From: CAYXOX01 sp964466745
Lineage (GTDB): Bacteria; Pseudomonadota; Alphaproteobacteria; Rhodobacterales; Rhodobacteraceae
Assembly (NCBI GenBank): GCA_964466745.1
Contig: CAYXOX010000010.1
Location: 1 to 45,381 of the forward strand
DNA: 45,381 nt
Reading direction: 5' to 3'
Shown here: positions 8,533 through 19,348 of the stretch, in pieces
Numbering within the stretch: the first letter of the stretch is position 1
Layout: each line of letters starts with the position of its first letter
The notes under the pieces: generated by a model
What the model was told of the DNA's origin: nothing
Seen by the model: the letters and a program-made list of their open reading frames with translations, nothing else
Database searches by the model: none
Made by a program: the position numbers and the translations under genes

Positions 8533-8824
8533 GCAGACAGGCGCGAACCGGCTCCTACGTCGTCGCAGGGCCGCTCATGCTCAGCCCCTTCCGCGCCGGC
8601 AGGTCCGTTTGCGGACGCCCTCGCTTCGGGGGCGCGCGCAGCCCGGGCGGCATTCGCTCGTCAGGTCGCCCGCGGCAGGCACCGGCCGCGCGCCACCTTG
8701 CGCCCCGGGGGCTGCATGAGAAATCTCCGCGCCCAGCTCCCGGCCTTCGGGCGCTGCGTGTCGTCGGCCACGCGGCAGCCGGCATACCCGCACCGATGCG
8801 AACGGTGGAGAGCGCCCGGCGGAG

Positions 8825-10549
8825 TCAGGCCGGCAGCTCCCTCTGTCCGTCGGGATCCTCGGGAGCATGTTCCGGCGCCCTCGCACCGCCAGCGATCATC
8901 CGGGCCGCCGCGAAGGCCGCGTCGCGATAGGGCATCAGAACGAGATCCGCGCGCTGTGCCCGAAGGGCATCTGCCGTGGCGTCCCTCTGGGCGGCCACGG
9001 CGATCTTTCCTTCGAAGCCCAGTTCGCGCACGGCCTTGAGAAGCGCCTGGCGCGGATCGTCATGGGTCAGCCCCGTGTCGTGCTCGGGCACGGCGAGCAC
9101 GAACCATTCAGCGCCCTTCAGCGGCAGGTGAGCGAGGAATTCGGGATCGGTCGCGTCGCCGAACACGGCGTCGAAGCCCTGCGCGCGGGCGTGCTTCACC
9201 GCCTCCGGGCTGAAGTCCACCCCGAGAATGCGCTTTCCTCCGTCGCGCAGCGCCGTTGCAATGCCCAGCCCGTAGCGGCCGAGCCCGAAGAGGACCACGT
9301 CGTGCCCGCGCGCAGCCTCGCCGCTGCCCTCATCGCCGGAGCCGGCCGTGCGGCGCTCGAAGACGCCGAGCACCGGCTCGAATACCCGGTAGAGCTGGTG
9401 CGAATACGTGATCATGTAGGTCGAGGCAGCGATCGTCACGAGCCCCACGAGCGTGACGAGACCCAGTGCCTCTTCGGCGACATGGCCGATGGCAACCCCC
9501 ATCGCCATGAATATCAGGGAAAACTCGCTGATCTGCGCGACGGTCAGCCCGGCCAGGAAACCCGTGCGCTTGCGGTAGCCCATCGCGCCCATGATCGCGA
9601 GCACGATCAGCGGGTTGCCGATCAGCACGAAGAGCGAAAGCACGATGGCGGGCCCCACACTCGCGCCCAGCACGGAGAGATCGAGCGACGCCCCGAGCGC
9701 GATGAAGAAGAAGAGGAGCAGGAAGTCGCGCAGGGAGGCCAGCCGCGCCGCGATCGCCTCGCGAAAGGCGGTCGAGGCAAGCGAGACACCCGCCAGAAGG
9801 CCGCCCAGTTCCTTGCCGAAGCCGAGGTAGTGGCCGACGGCGGCCAGCAGCGCGGCCCAGCCGATGGCGAAGGAGACGAGCAACTCCGGAGCCTGCGAAA
9901 GCCGTTCGACGAGCGGGTCCGCGACATAGCGGATGAAGACCACCACGAAGGCCAGCATCGCGAGGCCGTAGCCCAGCACCCGCAGGACATCGCCTACCGC
10001 GCCGTCGCCCTCGGCCGCTCCGCCCACGCCTATGGCCGAAAGCGCGATCATCGCGACGACGACGACCACGTCCTGAACGATCAGGAACCCCAGCGCGATC
10101 CGCCCGTGAAGCGCGTCGATCTCGCGCTTGTCGGACAGCAGCTTCACGATGATGATCGTGGATGAAAAGGTCAGCGCGATGGCCACGTAGATCGCTGTCA
10201 CCGAGTCGAGCCCGAGTGCGAGCGCGATCAGGAACCCGAAGACGGTGGTGAAGGCGACCTGCCCCAATCCGGTCACCAGCGCCACGGGCCCGAGCGTGCG
10301 CACCAGCTTGAAATCGAGCTTCAGCCCCACGAGGAACAGCAGGAGCGCGATGCCAAGCTCGGCCAGCAGGTCGATCTGCTCGTCGGATTGCGCAATGTCC
10401 AGAACCGAGGGGCCGGCGAGAATTCCCACCGCGATGAAGCTCACGATCAGCGGCTGGCGAAGCAGCAGGCCGACGAAGCCGGCACCGGCCGCGAGCACCA
10501 GCAGTGCAGCAATCTCGTAGAAGATGTAGCCTTCGATGGCCGTGGTCAT
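8825..10549 (-). CDS. Kef-type cation:proton antiporter with RCK (TrkA-N) domain
   Basis: 574-residue inner-membrane protein of the CPA2 family. Residues about 1-385 form some twelve membrane helices, including the typical LAELGIALLLFLVGLKLD, FSSTIIIVKLLSDKREID and LGFLIVQDVVVVVAMIALS stretches; the QD pair belongs to the ion-translocating core. After a linker, residues about 425-545 form a nucleotide-binding TrkA-N fold with VVLFGLGRYGLGIATAL and an acidic D after GKRILGVD. The family includes the glutathione-gated potassium efflux proteins KefB/KefC and YbaL. No KefF/KefG-like ancillary gene is adjacent, so gating and the exact ion are open. It appears to be a single-gene unit, convergent with the nuclease/ATPase pair. 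Confidence 0.9.
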   Translation of the reverse strand: MTTAIEGYIFYEIAALLVLAAGAGFVGLLLRQPLIVSFIAVGILAGPSVLDIAQSDEQIDLLAELGIALLLFLVGLKLDFKLVRTLGPVALVTGLGQVAFTTVFGFLIALALGLDSVTAIYVAIALTFSSTIIIVKLLSDKREIDALHGRIALGFLIVQDVVVVVAMIALSAIGVGGAAEGDGAVGDVLRVLGYGLAMLAFVVVFIRYVADPLVERLSQAPELLVSFAIGWAALLAAVGHYLGFGKELGGLLAGVSLASTAFREAIAARLASLRDFLLLFFFIALGASLDLSVLGASVGPAIVLSLFVLIGNPLIVLAIMGAMGYRKRTGFLAGLTVAQISEFSLIFMAMGVAIGHVAEEALGLVTLVGLVTIAASTYMITYSHQLYRVFEPVLGVFERRTAGSGDEGSGEAARGHDVVLFGLGRYGLGIATALRDGGKRILGVDFSPEAVKHARAQGFDAVFGDATDPEFLAHLPLKGAEWFVLAVPEHDTGLTHDDPRQALLKAVRELGFEGKIAVAAQRDATADALRAQRADLVLMPYRDAAFAAARMIAGGARAPEHAPEDPDGQRELPA

Positions 10550-10808
10550 GGATGCTGCCCTTGCCTGTTTACCTGTGCCTCACGGCGCCCCGGCGCCACC
10601 GCCTCCGTTCGGGCCCCGCACCGCAGGTGCAGGGAAGCGAGGGCGCGAGCGGGCCCCTTCGCATCGGTGCAGGAAGCGGCCCGGCGGGCGGAGCTTGTCG
10701 GGCCTCGGGCGATCCGCACCGAAGCCCGCACGGCTCCCCGTCCCTTCCGGCGCGGCTCCGCCGCAGCATGGCCGCGGCGGACGCGGCGCGGGCATCCCCC
10801 GGTGCGCC

Positions 10809-11030
10809 TCACGCATCGTGCCGCGGCGAGGGTTCCGCTGTCTTCTTCGCGCCGAGGGTGCCGGCCACCGGCGCGAAATCGCCCTCCAGGCAGTCGCCCA
10901 CCGCCCCGACGACCGACCGCGGATTCAGCCTGCGCCGATCCTGCCGAAGGATCGAGGCGCGGGCGATCGGCTCGCGAACGTCGACCGGCCGCGCCACATG
11001 TTGTGGCGTCATGAACGATTTGCCGAGCAT
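10809..11030 (-). CDS. Possible small hypothetical protein
   Basis: A 73-residue frame (MLGKSFMTPQHVARPVDV at the N-terminus, SPRHDA at the C-terminus) with mostly G/C third positions. It resembles no family I know and has no membrane segment or signal peptide. Arginine and acidic residues are spread through it (DVREPIARASILRQDRRR), which could suit a small nucleic-acid-binding or regulatory protein, but that is a guess. Support comes mainly from a promoter-like pair at 11077-11106 pointing towards it. Neither ATG 11030 nor ATG 11012 has a good Shine-Dalgarno sequence. It may well be noise. Confidence 0.3.
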   Translation of the reverse strand: MLGKSFMTPQHVARPVDVREPIARASILRQDRRRLNPRSVVGAVGDCLEGDFAPVAGTLGAKKTAEPSPRHDA

Positions 11031-11076
11031 CCGTGACCCTTGGCGCGTGTCCTTGTGGCGCTGACTACACGAAAAG

Positions 11077-11106
11077 AATATCTCGGGCGTCTTGAGAGCA
11101 GGTCAA
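11077..11106 (-). promoter_or_regulatory. Possible sigma-70-type promoter on the minus strand
   Basis: Read on the minus strand, TTGACC (11106-11101) and GATATT (11082-11077) are separated by 18 bases and match the -35 and -10 boxes at 5/6 and 4/6 positions. It lies about 46 bases before the small frame ending at 11030 and is one of the few AT-rich spots in this space. Confidence 0.35.
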
Positions 11107-11329
11107 AGGGTCGCAGGAGGCAGAAAAGGGCACCCCCCGCGGCGAAGACACTGCCCTGCGGCCACGATACCGCGAATGCGCGGGCGAACCGGGCCGCACC
11201 ACTGGCGTAGAGCGCTCGAGGGTAGTCCGCGGACAAGCGTTGCCGCCGCGCGCTCGATAGGACGTCGGTTTCCATGTCTGGCTATGCGCCGGGAAAGGCT
11301 GCAGTGCCCTCCCCCGCGTTGGGCGCGAC

Positions 11330-11351
11330 CCCGCGGCACGATGGCCGCGGG
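11330..11351 (-). terminator. Hairpin downstream of the first BMP operon
   Basis: CCCGCGGC (11330-11337) and GCCGCGGG (11344-11351) make a perfect 8-base-pair stem with a 6-base loop, about 19 bases beyond the stop of the BMP binding-protein gene. No T-run follows, so it may mark the 3' end of the mRNA rather than act as a strong intrinsic terminator. Confidence 0.45.
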
Positions 11352-11370
11352 AGCGCGCGGGAGCCCGTCG

Positions 11371-12450
11371 TCAGCCCGGCATGGCCACGTCGATGCCTTC
11401 GTAGAAGTAGTTCTGCGCCCGGATCTGGTCGTCGCTGAGGCTCTCGCCCGCTGCGATGACCTCCTCGCCGGCCTGGTTCACCACCGGCCCGGCGAAGGGA
11501 TCGATGGAGCCGTCGCGCAGCCCCGCAACAACCGCCTCGGCCTGGGAGGCTTGCTCGGGGGTCATGTTGGTGAAGGGCGCCAGGGCGAACATGCCGGAAT
11601 CGAGGCCGCCCCAGGTATCCGACGGCTCCCAGGTTCCGTCGATCACGGCCTGGGCGCGGGTGGCGTAGTAGTCGCCCCAGTTGTTGACCGACGAGGTCAG
11701 ATGCGCGTTCGGTGCGAAGCTGGTCATGTCGCTGGCCTGGCCGAAGCCGAAGATGCCGCGCTCCTCGGCAAGCTGCAGCGGCGCCGGGCTGTCGGTGTGC
11801 TGGCAGAGCACGTCGCAGCCCTGGTCGATCAGCGCGCGGGCCGCGTCGGCCTCGAGGCCCGGGTTGAACCACGCGTTGATCCAGACGACCCGGATCTTCA
11901 TCTCGGGGTCGACCGACCAGGCGCCGCGCATCACGGTGTTGATGGCGTGGATCACCTCGGGCACCGGGAAGGAGGCGACGTAGCCGATGGTCTTGGTCTG
12001 CGACTTCATCGCCGCGATCACGCCCTGCACGTAGCGCCCCTCGTAGAAGCGCGCGTTGTAGATGGCGAGGTTGGGCAGCATGCTGGTGCCGGTGGCGTTC
12101 TCGAACATCACGTCGGGGAACTGCTCGGCCATCCGCAGCGTGGGCTGGAAGTAGCTGAACGAGGTGGTGAAGATCAGCTTGCAGTCGGCACGCACCAGCT
12201 GGGTGACGACGCGGTCGAAATCGGGCGGCGCCACGGCCTCCACCTGCGTGGTCGTGACGGCATCGCCCATGATCTCTTCCATCCGCTGGCGGCCACGGTC
12301 ATGCATCGTGGACCACCCGAAATCGCCCACCGGGCCGATCAGCACCATGCCGACGTTCAGCGGGTCGGCCGCGGCGGCGCGCATGGGAATCGCGGTGGAT
12401 GCCGCAAGCGCGGCGGCGCCGCTCAGGACGTTGCGTCGGTTCAGGGTCAT
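11371..12450 (-). CDS. BMP-family ABC transporter substrate-binding protein (first system)
   Basis: 359-residue periplasmic binding protein of the Bmp/PnrA family, whose characterised members bind purine nucleosides and related compounds. The N-terminus MTLNRRNVLSGAAALAAST has a twin-Arg-like RRNVL, so export may be by Tat; the mature part would begin near AAADPLNVGMVLIG. The family ligand-loop region GDFGWSTMHDRG and the GYVASFPVPEVIHAINT block are present. The gene follows its ATPase and two permeases with a 31-base gap, so in this operon the binding protein comes last, unlike the second BMP system in the window. A good Shine-Dalgarno (AGAGGAGAG) precedes ATG 12450. The ligand is probably a nucleoside or purine derivative, inferred from family only. 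Confidence 0.88.
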   Translation of the reverse strand: MTLNRRNVLSGAAALAASTAIPMRAAAADPLNVGMVLIGPVGDFGWSTMHDRGRQRMEEIMGDAVTTTQVEAVAPPDFDRVVTQLVRADCKLIFTTSFSYFQPTLRMAEQFPDVMFENATGTSMLPNLAIYNARFYEGRYVQGVIAAMKSQTKTIGYVASFPVPEVIHAINTVMRGAWSVDPEMKIRVVWINAWFNPGLEADAARALIDQGCDVLCQHTDSPAPLQLAEERGIFGFGQASDMTSFAPNAHLTSSVNNWGDYYATRAQAVIDGTWEPSDTWGGLDSGMFALAPFTNMTPEQASQAEAVVAGLRDGSIDPFAGPVVNQAGEEVIAAGESLSDDQIRAQNYFYEGIDVAMPG

Positions 12451-12481
12451 TTCTGGTTCTCTCCTCTGTCGGTTCTCGGGT

Positions 12482-13408
12482 TTATCGATCCGTGGTGAAG
12501 GGCTGGCCGAGGCCCGCGGGCGCCACGCCGCCCCCTCCGCCGCCGCGCCGTGCGGCCATGATCAGTGTCAGCGCGACGATCGTGATGAGATAGGGCAGCG
12601 CCGCGAGGAGCTGCGATGGAACCGCCACCCCCGCCGTCTGCGCATGGAGCTGCAGGATGATGAGGCCGCCGAAGAGATAGGCGCCAAGCATCGCCCGGAA
12701 CGGCAGCCAGGAGGCGAAGACGACGATCGCGAGCGCGATCCAGCCGCGCCCCGCGGTCATGCCGGCGGTCCAGAAGGGCGTCAGCACCAGCGAGAGGTAG
12801 GCGCCCGCAAGCCCCGCGCAGGCTCCGCCGAAGAGCACCGCGTACAGCCGGATGCGCAGCACCGGGTAGCCGAGCGCATGGGCCGAAACCGGGTTCTCGC
12901 CGCAGGCGCGCAGGATGAGGCCGGGCTTGGTGCGCCACAGGAACCACGCGACGGCGGCCACCAGCAGGAAAGAGGCATAAACGAACGGGTCCTGCCGGAA
13001 CAGGATCGGCCCGATCACCGGAAGCTCGGACAGGAGCGGTACCTCGATACGCCCGATCCCCTCGCGCTGGATACCTACGAAGGGCGCGCCCACGACCCCC
13101 GAAAGTCCGAGGCCGAAGATGGTCAGCGCCAGCCCGGAGGCATACTGGTTGGCGGCGAGCCCCAGGGTCAGCAGCGCGAAGAGCGCCGAAAGCACCATCC
13201 CGGCTCCGATCGCGGCGAGCACGCCGAGCAGGCTGGAGCCGGTGACGATCGCCACCGCCACGCCCGAGGCCGCGCCCATGATCATCATGCCCTCGACCCC
13301 GAGGTTCAGCACGCCCGATCGCTCCACCACCAGCTCGCCGATGGCCGCGATCAGAAGCGGCGTCGCCGCCGTGATCACCGTCAGCAGGATCGCGGTTGCC
13401 AGCATCAT
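12482..13408 (-). CDS. BMP-type ABC transporter permease, second subunit
   Basis: 308-residue membrane subunit of the BPD_transp_2 (RbsC/LivH-like) family, with about nine hydrophobic helices and the characteristic SGVLNLGVEGMMIMGAASG and LRACGENPVSAHALG motifs. It pairs with the permease encoded just upstream. Start: ATG 13408, which overlaps the stop of that gene (ATGA at 13405-13408); a second ATG follows at once. The C-terminus carries a poly-Gly stretch (RRGGGGGGVAPAG) before QPFTTDR, an unusual but harmless-looking tail. Confidence 0.9.
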   Translation of the reverse strand: MMLATAILLTVITAATPLLIAAIGELVVERSGVLNLGVEGMMIMGAASGVAVAIVTGSSLLGVLAAIGAGMVLSALFALLTLGLAANQYASGLALTIFGLGLSGVVGAPFVGIQREGIGRIEVPLLSELPVIGPILFRQDPFVYASFLLVAAVAWFLWRTKPGLILRACGENPVSAHALGYPVLRIRLYAVLFGGACAGLAGAYLSLVLTPFWTAGMTAGRGWIALAIVVFASWLPFRAMLGAYLFGGLIILQLHAQTAGVAVPSQLLAALPYLITIVALTLIMAARRGGGGGGVAPAGLGQPFTTDR

Positions 13409-14477
13409 GCGCGCGCACTCCGCGGGGCCGCGCGCAAGCGGTACAGGATCAGCGTGTCGCAGGCGAGGATGTAGAAGAGCAGCAGCCCCTGGAAGACGAG
13501 GGTCATGTCGCGCGGCAGGCGCAGCAGGATCTGCGCGTTCTCGCCCCCGATGAAGGTGATGGCGATGAAGATGCCCGCGATCAGGCAGCCCACCGGGTTG
13601 AGCCGGCCGAGAAAGGCCACGATGATCGCGGTGAAGCCGTAGCCCGGCGAGAAGCCCGGCAGCAGTTGCCGCACGGTGCCCGCGGCCTCCATCACCCCCG
13701 CGAGGCCCGCAAGGGCGCCCGAGATTGCGAAGACCGTGATCGTAAGGCGCGCCTCGGAGAAACCTGCGAAGCGCGCGGCGCGCGGCGCCTCCCCCACCAG
13801 CCGGATCTCGAAGCCCTTGAGCGTGCGGGCCATGACCACGGCGGCAGCCGCCACGACCGCCAGCGCGATCACGCTGCCGAGGTTCATCCGCCCTCCCTCG
13901 AAGAGCAGGGGCAGCGTCGCCTCGCGCGCGAAGGTCACCGTCTGGGGCATGTTGAAGCCCATCGGGTCGCGCCAGGGCCCGCGCACGAGGTAGTCGAGCA
14001 GGAGGTCCGCCACATAGACCAGCATGAGCGAAACGAGGATCTCGTTGACCCGCAACTTTACCTTCAGGACCGCGGGGATCATCGCGTAGGCCATGCCGCC
14101 CAGCGCGCCGGCAAGCAGCATCAGTGGAAGAACCCAGGGGCCGCCCGAACCATGGGTGAACACGGCGACCCCGCCCCCGCAGATCGCCCCGATCAGGAAC
14201 TGCCCCTCGGCGCCGATGTTCCAGTTGTTCGACCGGAAGCATAACGCCAGCCCCACCGCGATCAGCACGAGCGGGGTTGCCTTCACCGCCACCTCCTGAA
14301 GCCCCCAGGCATCGGAGACGGGCATCAGGAAATACACGTTGAGCGCGTTCCACGGATCCTGCCCCAGCGCCCAGAAAATCACCACCGAGGAGGCCAGCGT
14401 CAACGCCACCGCCAGCAGGGGTGACAGCAGGAGCGACCAGCGGCCGGCATCGGCGCGGCGTTCCAGCACCAGCGCCA

Positions 14478-14478
<1 letters not shown>
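13405..14478 (-). CDS. BMP-type ABC transporter permease, first subunit
   Basis: 357-residue BPD_transp_2 permease (YufP/NupP-like), with about ten membrane segments. It shows ATPLVLIAVGLALCFRSNNW followed by NIGAEGQFLIGA, the signature of the first permease of nucleoside BMP importers, and GFSPGYGFTAIIVAFLGRLN in the second half. The ATG (14478-14476) overlaps the ATPase stop by one base (TGATG), and its own stop overlaps the next permease start. The subunits are therefore made in a fixed order from one mRNA. Confidence 0.92.
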
Positions 14479-16025
<1,547 letters not shown>

Positions 16026-16681
16026 CTTTCCTGTTGTCCCGGCCCCGTGTTTCGGCCGCGTGTTCCGGCCAGCGCTCCCCACCAGGGGCAGATGAGGCCC
16101 GTGGCGGCACCGAAAAATGGCGTTCCGCCCATGTCAGACCCAACGAAGCCCGAGGCAAGCAGCGCCGCTGCCGAAGTCTCGGCGAGCACCAGGGGCGCCC
16201 CCGTTTGCCTAGTAATTGGACGCTCCTGTGTAAATAATAATCGCGCCCCGACCGCTCGTCGAGTAGACTTCAGCGGGCCTGCCGACGTGCGGGCGCTATG
16301 GCGACTGCAGGGCTGGCCGGGCGCGGGCGCCTCGCTCACAGCCGCCCCGTCACGCCGGGCACCGCCTCATCCGCAGCCCCGGAGATCACTCCGCAGCCCG
16401 AGCACGCGCTGTTGCACCAAACGGCACGCGAGGCCGGGCCCTGAGCCTATGGCCGACGGCAGGAGTGCACCGAAGGCGTCGTTCCTGGCGGCACGGTGCG
16501 CGCGTGCCCGCCACCCCCCGGCCGCAACAAACGAGGCGAGCAGCGCGCGCAACGGAAGGCCCGCCGCGGCTGCGACGGTGTTGCGGGATTCGGGATTATC
16601 GTTCAGGACAAGCCCGGACGAGGGGCGCCATCCGGTTTCCCGCCGTCCGTCAGGGCGTTGCGTGCCGACGGAGACAAGACG
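16026..16681. other. Divergent space between the first BMP operon and the GNAT gene
   Basis: 656 bases containing an AT-rich island (about 16205-16245) with a promoter-like pair for the BMP operon, listed separately. Between it and the ATPase start, about 190 bases of leader remain in which I see no known riboswitch fold. A short open frame beginning ATGTCAGACCCAACG at 16132 (plus strand) has no known relative and is not called. Confidence 0.5.
16234..16262 (-). promoter_or_regulatory. Likely promoter of the first BMP operon
   Basis: On the minus strand TCGACG (16262-16257) and TATTAT (16239-16234) are separated by exactly 17 bases. The -10 box matches the consensus at five of six positions and sits in the only AT-rich patch of the intergenic region. 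It would give a leader of about 200 bases before the ATPase gene. Confidence 0.45.
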
Positions 16682-17221
16682 ATGGATTTTTCGACCGAGC
16701 ACGAGGCCCCTGCCGGGGCAATCGCGGAGCTGTTCGAGACGACCTTCACCGCCTCCGAGGGCCCGGACGAAGGCGCGCTTGTCGGCAAACTCGCGCGCCG
16801 CCTGATCGCGCAGACGCCCGCCGAGGATCTGCGCGTCTTCACAGCCTGGGAGGATGGCGCGCCGGTTGGCTGCATCTTGTTCACACGGCTCACGTACCCG
16901 GGCGATGCCCGCACGATCTTCCTGCTGGCACCCGTGGCGGTCGCCACGGCGCACCAGGGCAAGGGCATCGGGCAACGGCTCATCGCACACGGCCTCGAAG
17001 AGATCCGGCAGGAGGGGGTGGACATCGCCGTTACCTACGGCGATCCGGCCTTCTACGGTCGCGTGGGGTTCGAGCCGGTCTCCGAGGCCGACCTGCCGGC
17101 GCCGCAACCACTGCGGCACCCGCAAGGCTGGATCGCCCAGTCCCTGACCGAGGCGCCGCTGACGCCGGTGCGCGGTCCGGCGCGCTGCGTCGCTGCTTTC
17201 GACGATCCGGCGCTCTGGTAG
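16682..17221 (+). CDS. GNAT family N-acetyltransferase
   Basis: 179-residue acetyltransferase that would transfer an acetyl group from acetyl-CoA to an amine on a small molecule or protein. The acetyl-CoA-binding motif A is clear: LAPVAVATAHQGKGIGQRLIAHGL (Q-x-x-G-x-G/A type, about residues 80-103). The later VTYGDPAFYGRVGFEPVSE block is typical of the YhbS-like subgroup. ATG 16682 was chosen because the domain starts soon after it and GGAG lies about 10 bases upstream; the open frame extends much further upstream without similarity. It stands alone and its substrate is unknown. Confidence 0.88.
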   Translation: MDFSTEHEAPAGAIAELFETTFTASEGPDEGALVGKLARRLIAQTPAEDLRVFTAWEDGAPVGCILFTRLTYPGDARTIFLLAPVAVATAHQGKGIGQRLIAHGLEEIRQEGVDIAVTYGDPAFYGRVGFEPVSEADLPAPQPLRHPQGWIAQSLTEAPLTPVRGPARCVAAFDDPALW

Positions 17222-17737
17222 CCCCCTGTGCCGCGGCCAGGACGCCCGGCCGCGCAGCGCCATGACCGTCGCTCCCGGAAACCGCCGGCGAGCGACGGCA
17301 CGCCCCACGCTCTTCGCGATCAGCGGGCGACGGCACGAGCGCCGTTGAACACGGCCCTTGCGGCAGGCGTCGTGCAGCTTGCGCCCACTCGCCGGTATTC
17401 ACCGGCACGCAAGGGACGGCGCGCCTGCCGGTTTCTGCATGGCCCCCTCCCCGTGCCGGCACCTCTCCGGCGCGCGCCGGGCGAAGCGGCCCTTCTGCCT
17501 TTCATTCGGTGACGTGTCTCTGATCGCCAGCGCCGCTCCGGCCTTCGTTCCTTGCGCCGCATATGAACGAAGCGCCCATTAATTGAGCATGTGCGCGCCC
17601 GTGCATCCGCAGCGAGCCCGTGCGGCCCAAGACAGCTTGCCTCTCGCAGGCAGCCGGTGCGATTTTCATTCGCGAAGCGGGACGTAGGGGCCGGTGCTGC
17701 CTGATCGGCGCTTGCTCTCGCACCCCGACGGAGAGCC
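17222..17737. other. Space before the two-component genes
   Basis: 516 bases with no supportable gene. It holds a hairpin just after the GNAT stop (listed separately) and a short AT-richer patch around 17558-17592 (near CCCATTAATTGAGCATG) that could carry the kinase promoter, although I cannot place convincing -35 and -10 boxes. Confidence 0.5.
17232..17254 (+). terminator. Hairpin after the GNAT gene
   Basis: CGCGGCC (17232-17238) pairs with GGCCGCG (17248-17254) around a 9-base loop, 10 bases after the stop codon. The position suits a transcript end, but no T-run follows. Confidence 0.4.
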
Positions 17738-19348
17738 ATGGACCTTGAAACCCACATAGACGCAGGCCGCAGCCGGGTCATCAGGCAAAGCCTGCGCCCG
17801 ATCCTCGGAAGGCTTTGCGACCTGACCGAGGCAACGGCGTGCTACGCGGTCTTGCGGCGGAGCGGGCGGGCCAGACTGGACATCGTGGCGGCACTCTCGA
17901 CCGAAGGTGAAACCGGGCTCCTCGCCGGGGAAGCAATCATCAGCAGCGTTGCCCTGCCGCGCCATCTGCCGCGCGTGCTGAACAATCTGGAACTCCGCTC
18001 ACTCTTTCGGCCTACCGCCATTCGGCTCGACGCGGTGCTCGCAGTTCCGTGGTCGCTCGAAGCTGGTCAGGGCTGGTTGCTCGTGGCGTTCCGTTCCCTC
18101 GACTCCACCGTCTTGAGTGTGCCCGATCCGACCATACTCGATCTGCTCGCGCACGCCCGGCGCGCCTACCGGGATGCGACGAGCCGGTGCTCGCGGCAAA
18201 TCGAGCGCAACATCGCCGAAGCGACCAGGCGCCTGTTCGCATCCACCGCCGGCGAAGGCGTTTCCAGCACGCTCGATGCCGTGGCATCGAGCACGCGCTG
18301 GTTGTTCGATGCCTCGGCTTCCTATGTCGCGGTCCCATCGGGCAGCGCCGACAAGTTCGCCTTTGCCGCAACCGACCGGATCAGGACATCGGCTTTCCGC
18401 GGCCTCAGCCTGGGGCCCGACGAGGGCCTCGGCGGCCTCGCGCGGCGGCAACGGGGCGCCGTCAGGACGGCCGACTACGCCCGCGATCCCCGGCTTCGCA
18501 AGGCCCCCCTCCGCGAGACAATCGGGGAAGGGTTCAAGTCTGCGGCCTGCACGCCGATCGTGCGGGGCGATCGTATCGAGGGGCTGATATACGTGGCCCA
18601 GCGACAGCATCGTTCATTCACGGACATCGACCTCGGCTTGCTCGAACACTTCGCCGGGCACGTTGCCGAAGCGATGGACGTCGATCGACGGAGCCGCAAT
18701 CGGGCCGAACTGGCCGTGCGCAGGGAAAGAATGCGCCTTGCCGAAGAACTGCACGACAGTGTTCTGCCGCAACTGCTGGAAGTATGTCTGGCGGTGCAGC
18801 GCCTGGGACACGCCACGGGCGCCCAACCCGGCGGGCCCGACGTGAGGCAGCTGACCGAGAAGGCCGAAACCTGCCTTCAAGCGATCCGTGCATGCATCGC
18901 GGATCGATCAGGGCCATCGGCCAGGCTGCCGATCAGCGTGGGTGCCGTGGTGTCCGAGTGGCAGGGGCTTTCCCTTACGCAAGGCACCACGCTGGAAATC
19001 GACCTCGGCCATGGATGCGAGCTCCACCGGATGCTGGCCGGACCGCAAGCCGAAGCGCTTCTGGCGATCGGCCGCGAGGCAATCGTGAACGCCAACCGCC
19101 ACGCGACGGGGCACAGGATCCGTGTTCGCCTCGGCCGCGACGAGGGAGTCCATCGGCTGTCGGTGGAAGACGATGGCGAGGGAGGTGACCTCGATTGGCT
19201 CCACGCGCAGATCGGCAAACCGGGCCACCTCGGGCTGAGCTTGATGCAGGCGCGGGCACAATCTCTGGGCGGCACCGTCTCATTGAGCCGGTCGCACCTC
19301 GGGGGCGTGCGCGTGTCGGTCGCTCTCCCCGCAGTCGAGAGCGAATGA
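17738..19348 (+). CDS. Soluble GAF-domain sensor histidine kinase (NarL/LuxR-partner type)
   Basis: 536-residue kinase expected to phosphorylate the response regulator encoded next. No membrane segment or signal peptide is visible, so it should sense a cytoplasmic or diffusible signal. Residues about 1-160 look like a divergent GAF-like module. Residues about 170-315 form a clearer GAF domain (LRETIGEGFKSAACTPIVRG, IEGLIYVAQRQHRSF). The HisKA_3 box is RERMRLAEELHDSVLPQLLE with the phospho-acceptor His near residue 338. The HATPase has REAIVNANRHATG (N-box), VEDDGEGGD and GLSLMQARAQSLGG. ATG 17738 has GGAGAG just upstream. The stop overlaps the regulator start (ATGA). The signal is unknown. 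Confidence 0.88.
   Translation: MDLETHIDAGRSRVIRQSLRPILGRLCDLTEATACYAVLRRSGRARLDIVAALSTEGETGLLAGEAIISSVALPRHLPRVLNNLELRSLFRPTAIRLDAVLAVPWSLEAGQGWLLVAFRSLDSTVLSVPDPTILDLLAHARRAYRDATSRCSRQIERNIAEATRRLFASTAGEGVSSTLDAVASSTRWLFDASASYVAVPSGSADKFAFAATDRIRTSAFRGLSLGPDEGLGGLARRQRGAVRTADYARDPRLRKAPLRETIGEGFKSAACTPIVRGDRIEGLIYVAQRQHRSFTDIDLGLLEHFAGHVAEAMDVDRRSRNRAELAVRRERMRLAEELHDSVLPQLLEVCLAVQRLGHATGAQPGGPDVRQLTEKAETCLQAIRACIADRSGPSARLPISVGAVVSEWQGLSLTQGTTLEIDLGHGCELHRMLAGPQAEALLAIGREAIVNANRHATGHRIRVRLGRDEGVHRLSVEDDGEGGDLDWLHAQIGKPGHLGLSLMQARAQSLGGTVSLSRSHLGGVRVSVALPAVESE

Larger units (their letters stand above)
10550..11370. other. Long space with no confident gene
   Basis: This 821-base stretch separates two minus-strand units. 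It contains one weakly supported small open frame with a possible promoter (both listed separately) and a strong hairpin near the downstream end. The remaining open frames overlap on several strands and look like high-GC noise. No RNA gene or repeat array is evident. Confidence 0.5.

Noticed and set aside
16132..16266. A short plus-strand frame beginning MSDPTKPEASSAAAE upstream of the first BMP operon
   Set aside because: It lacks a ribosome-binding site, overlaps the likely promoter of the opposite strand and has no recognisable family.
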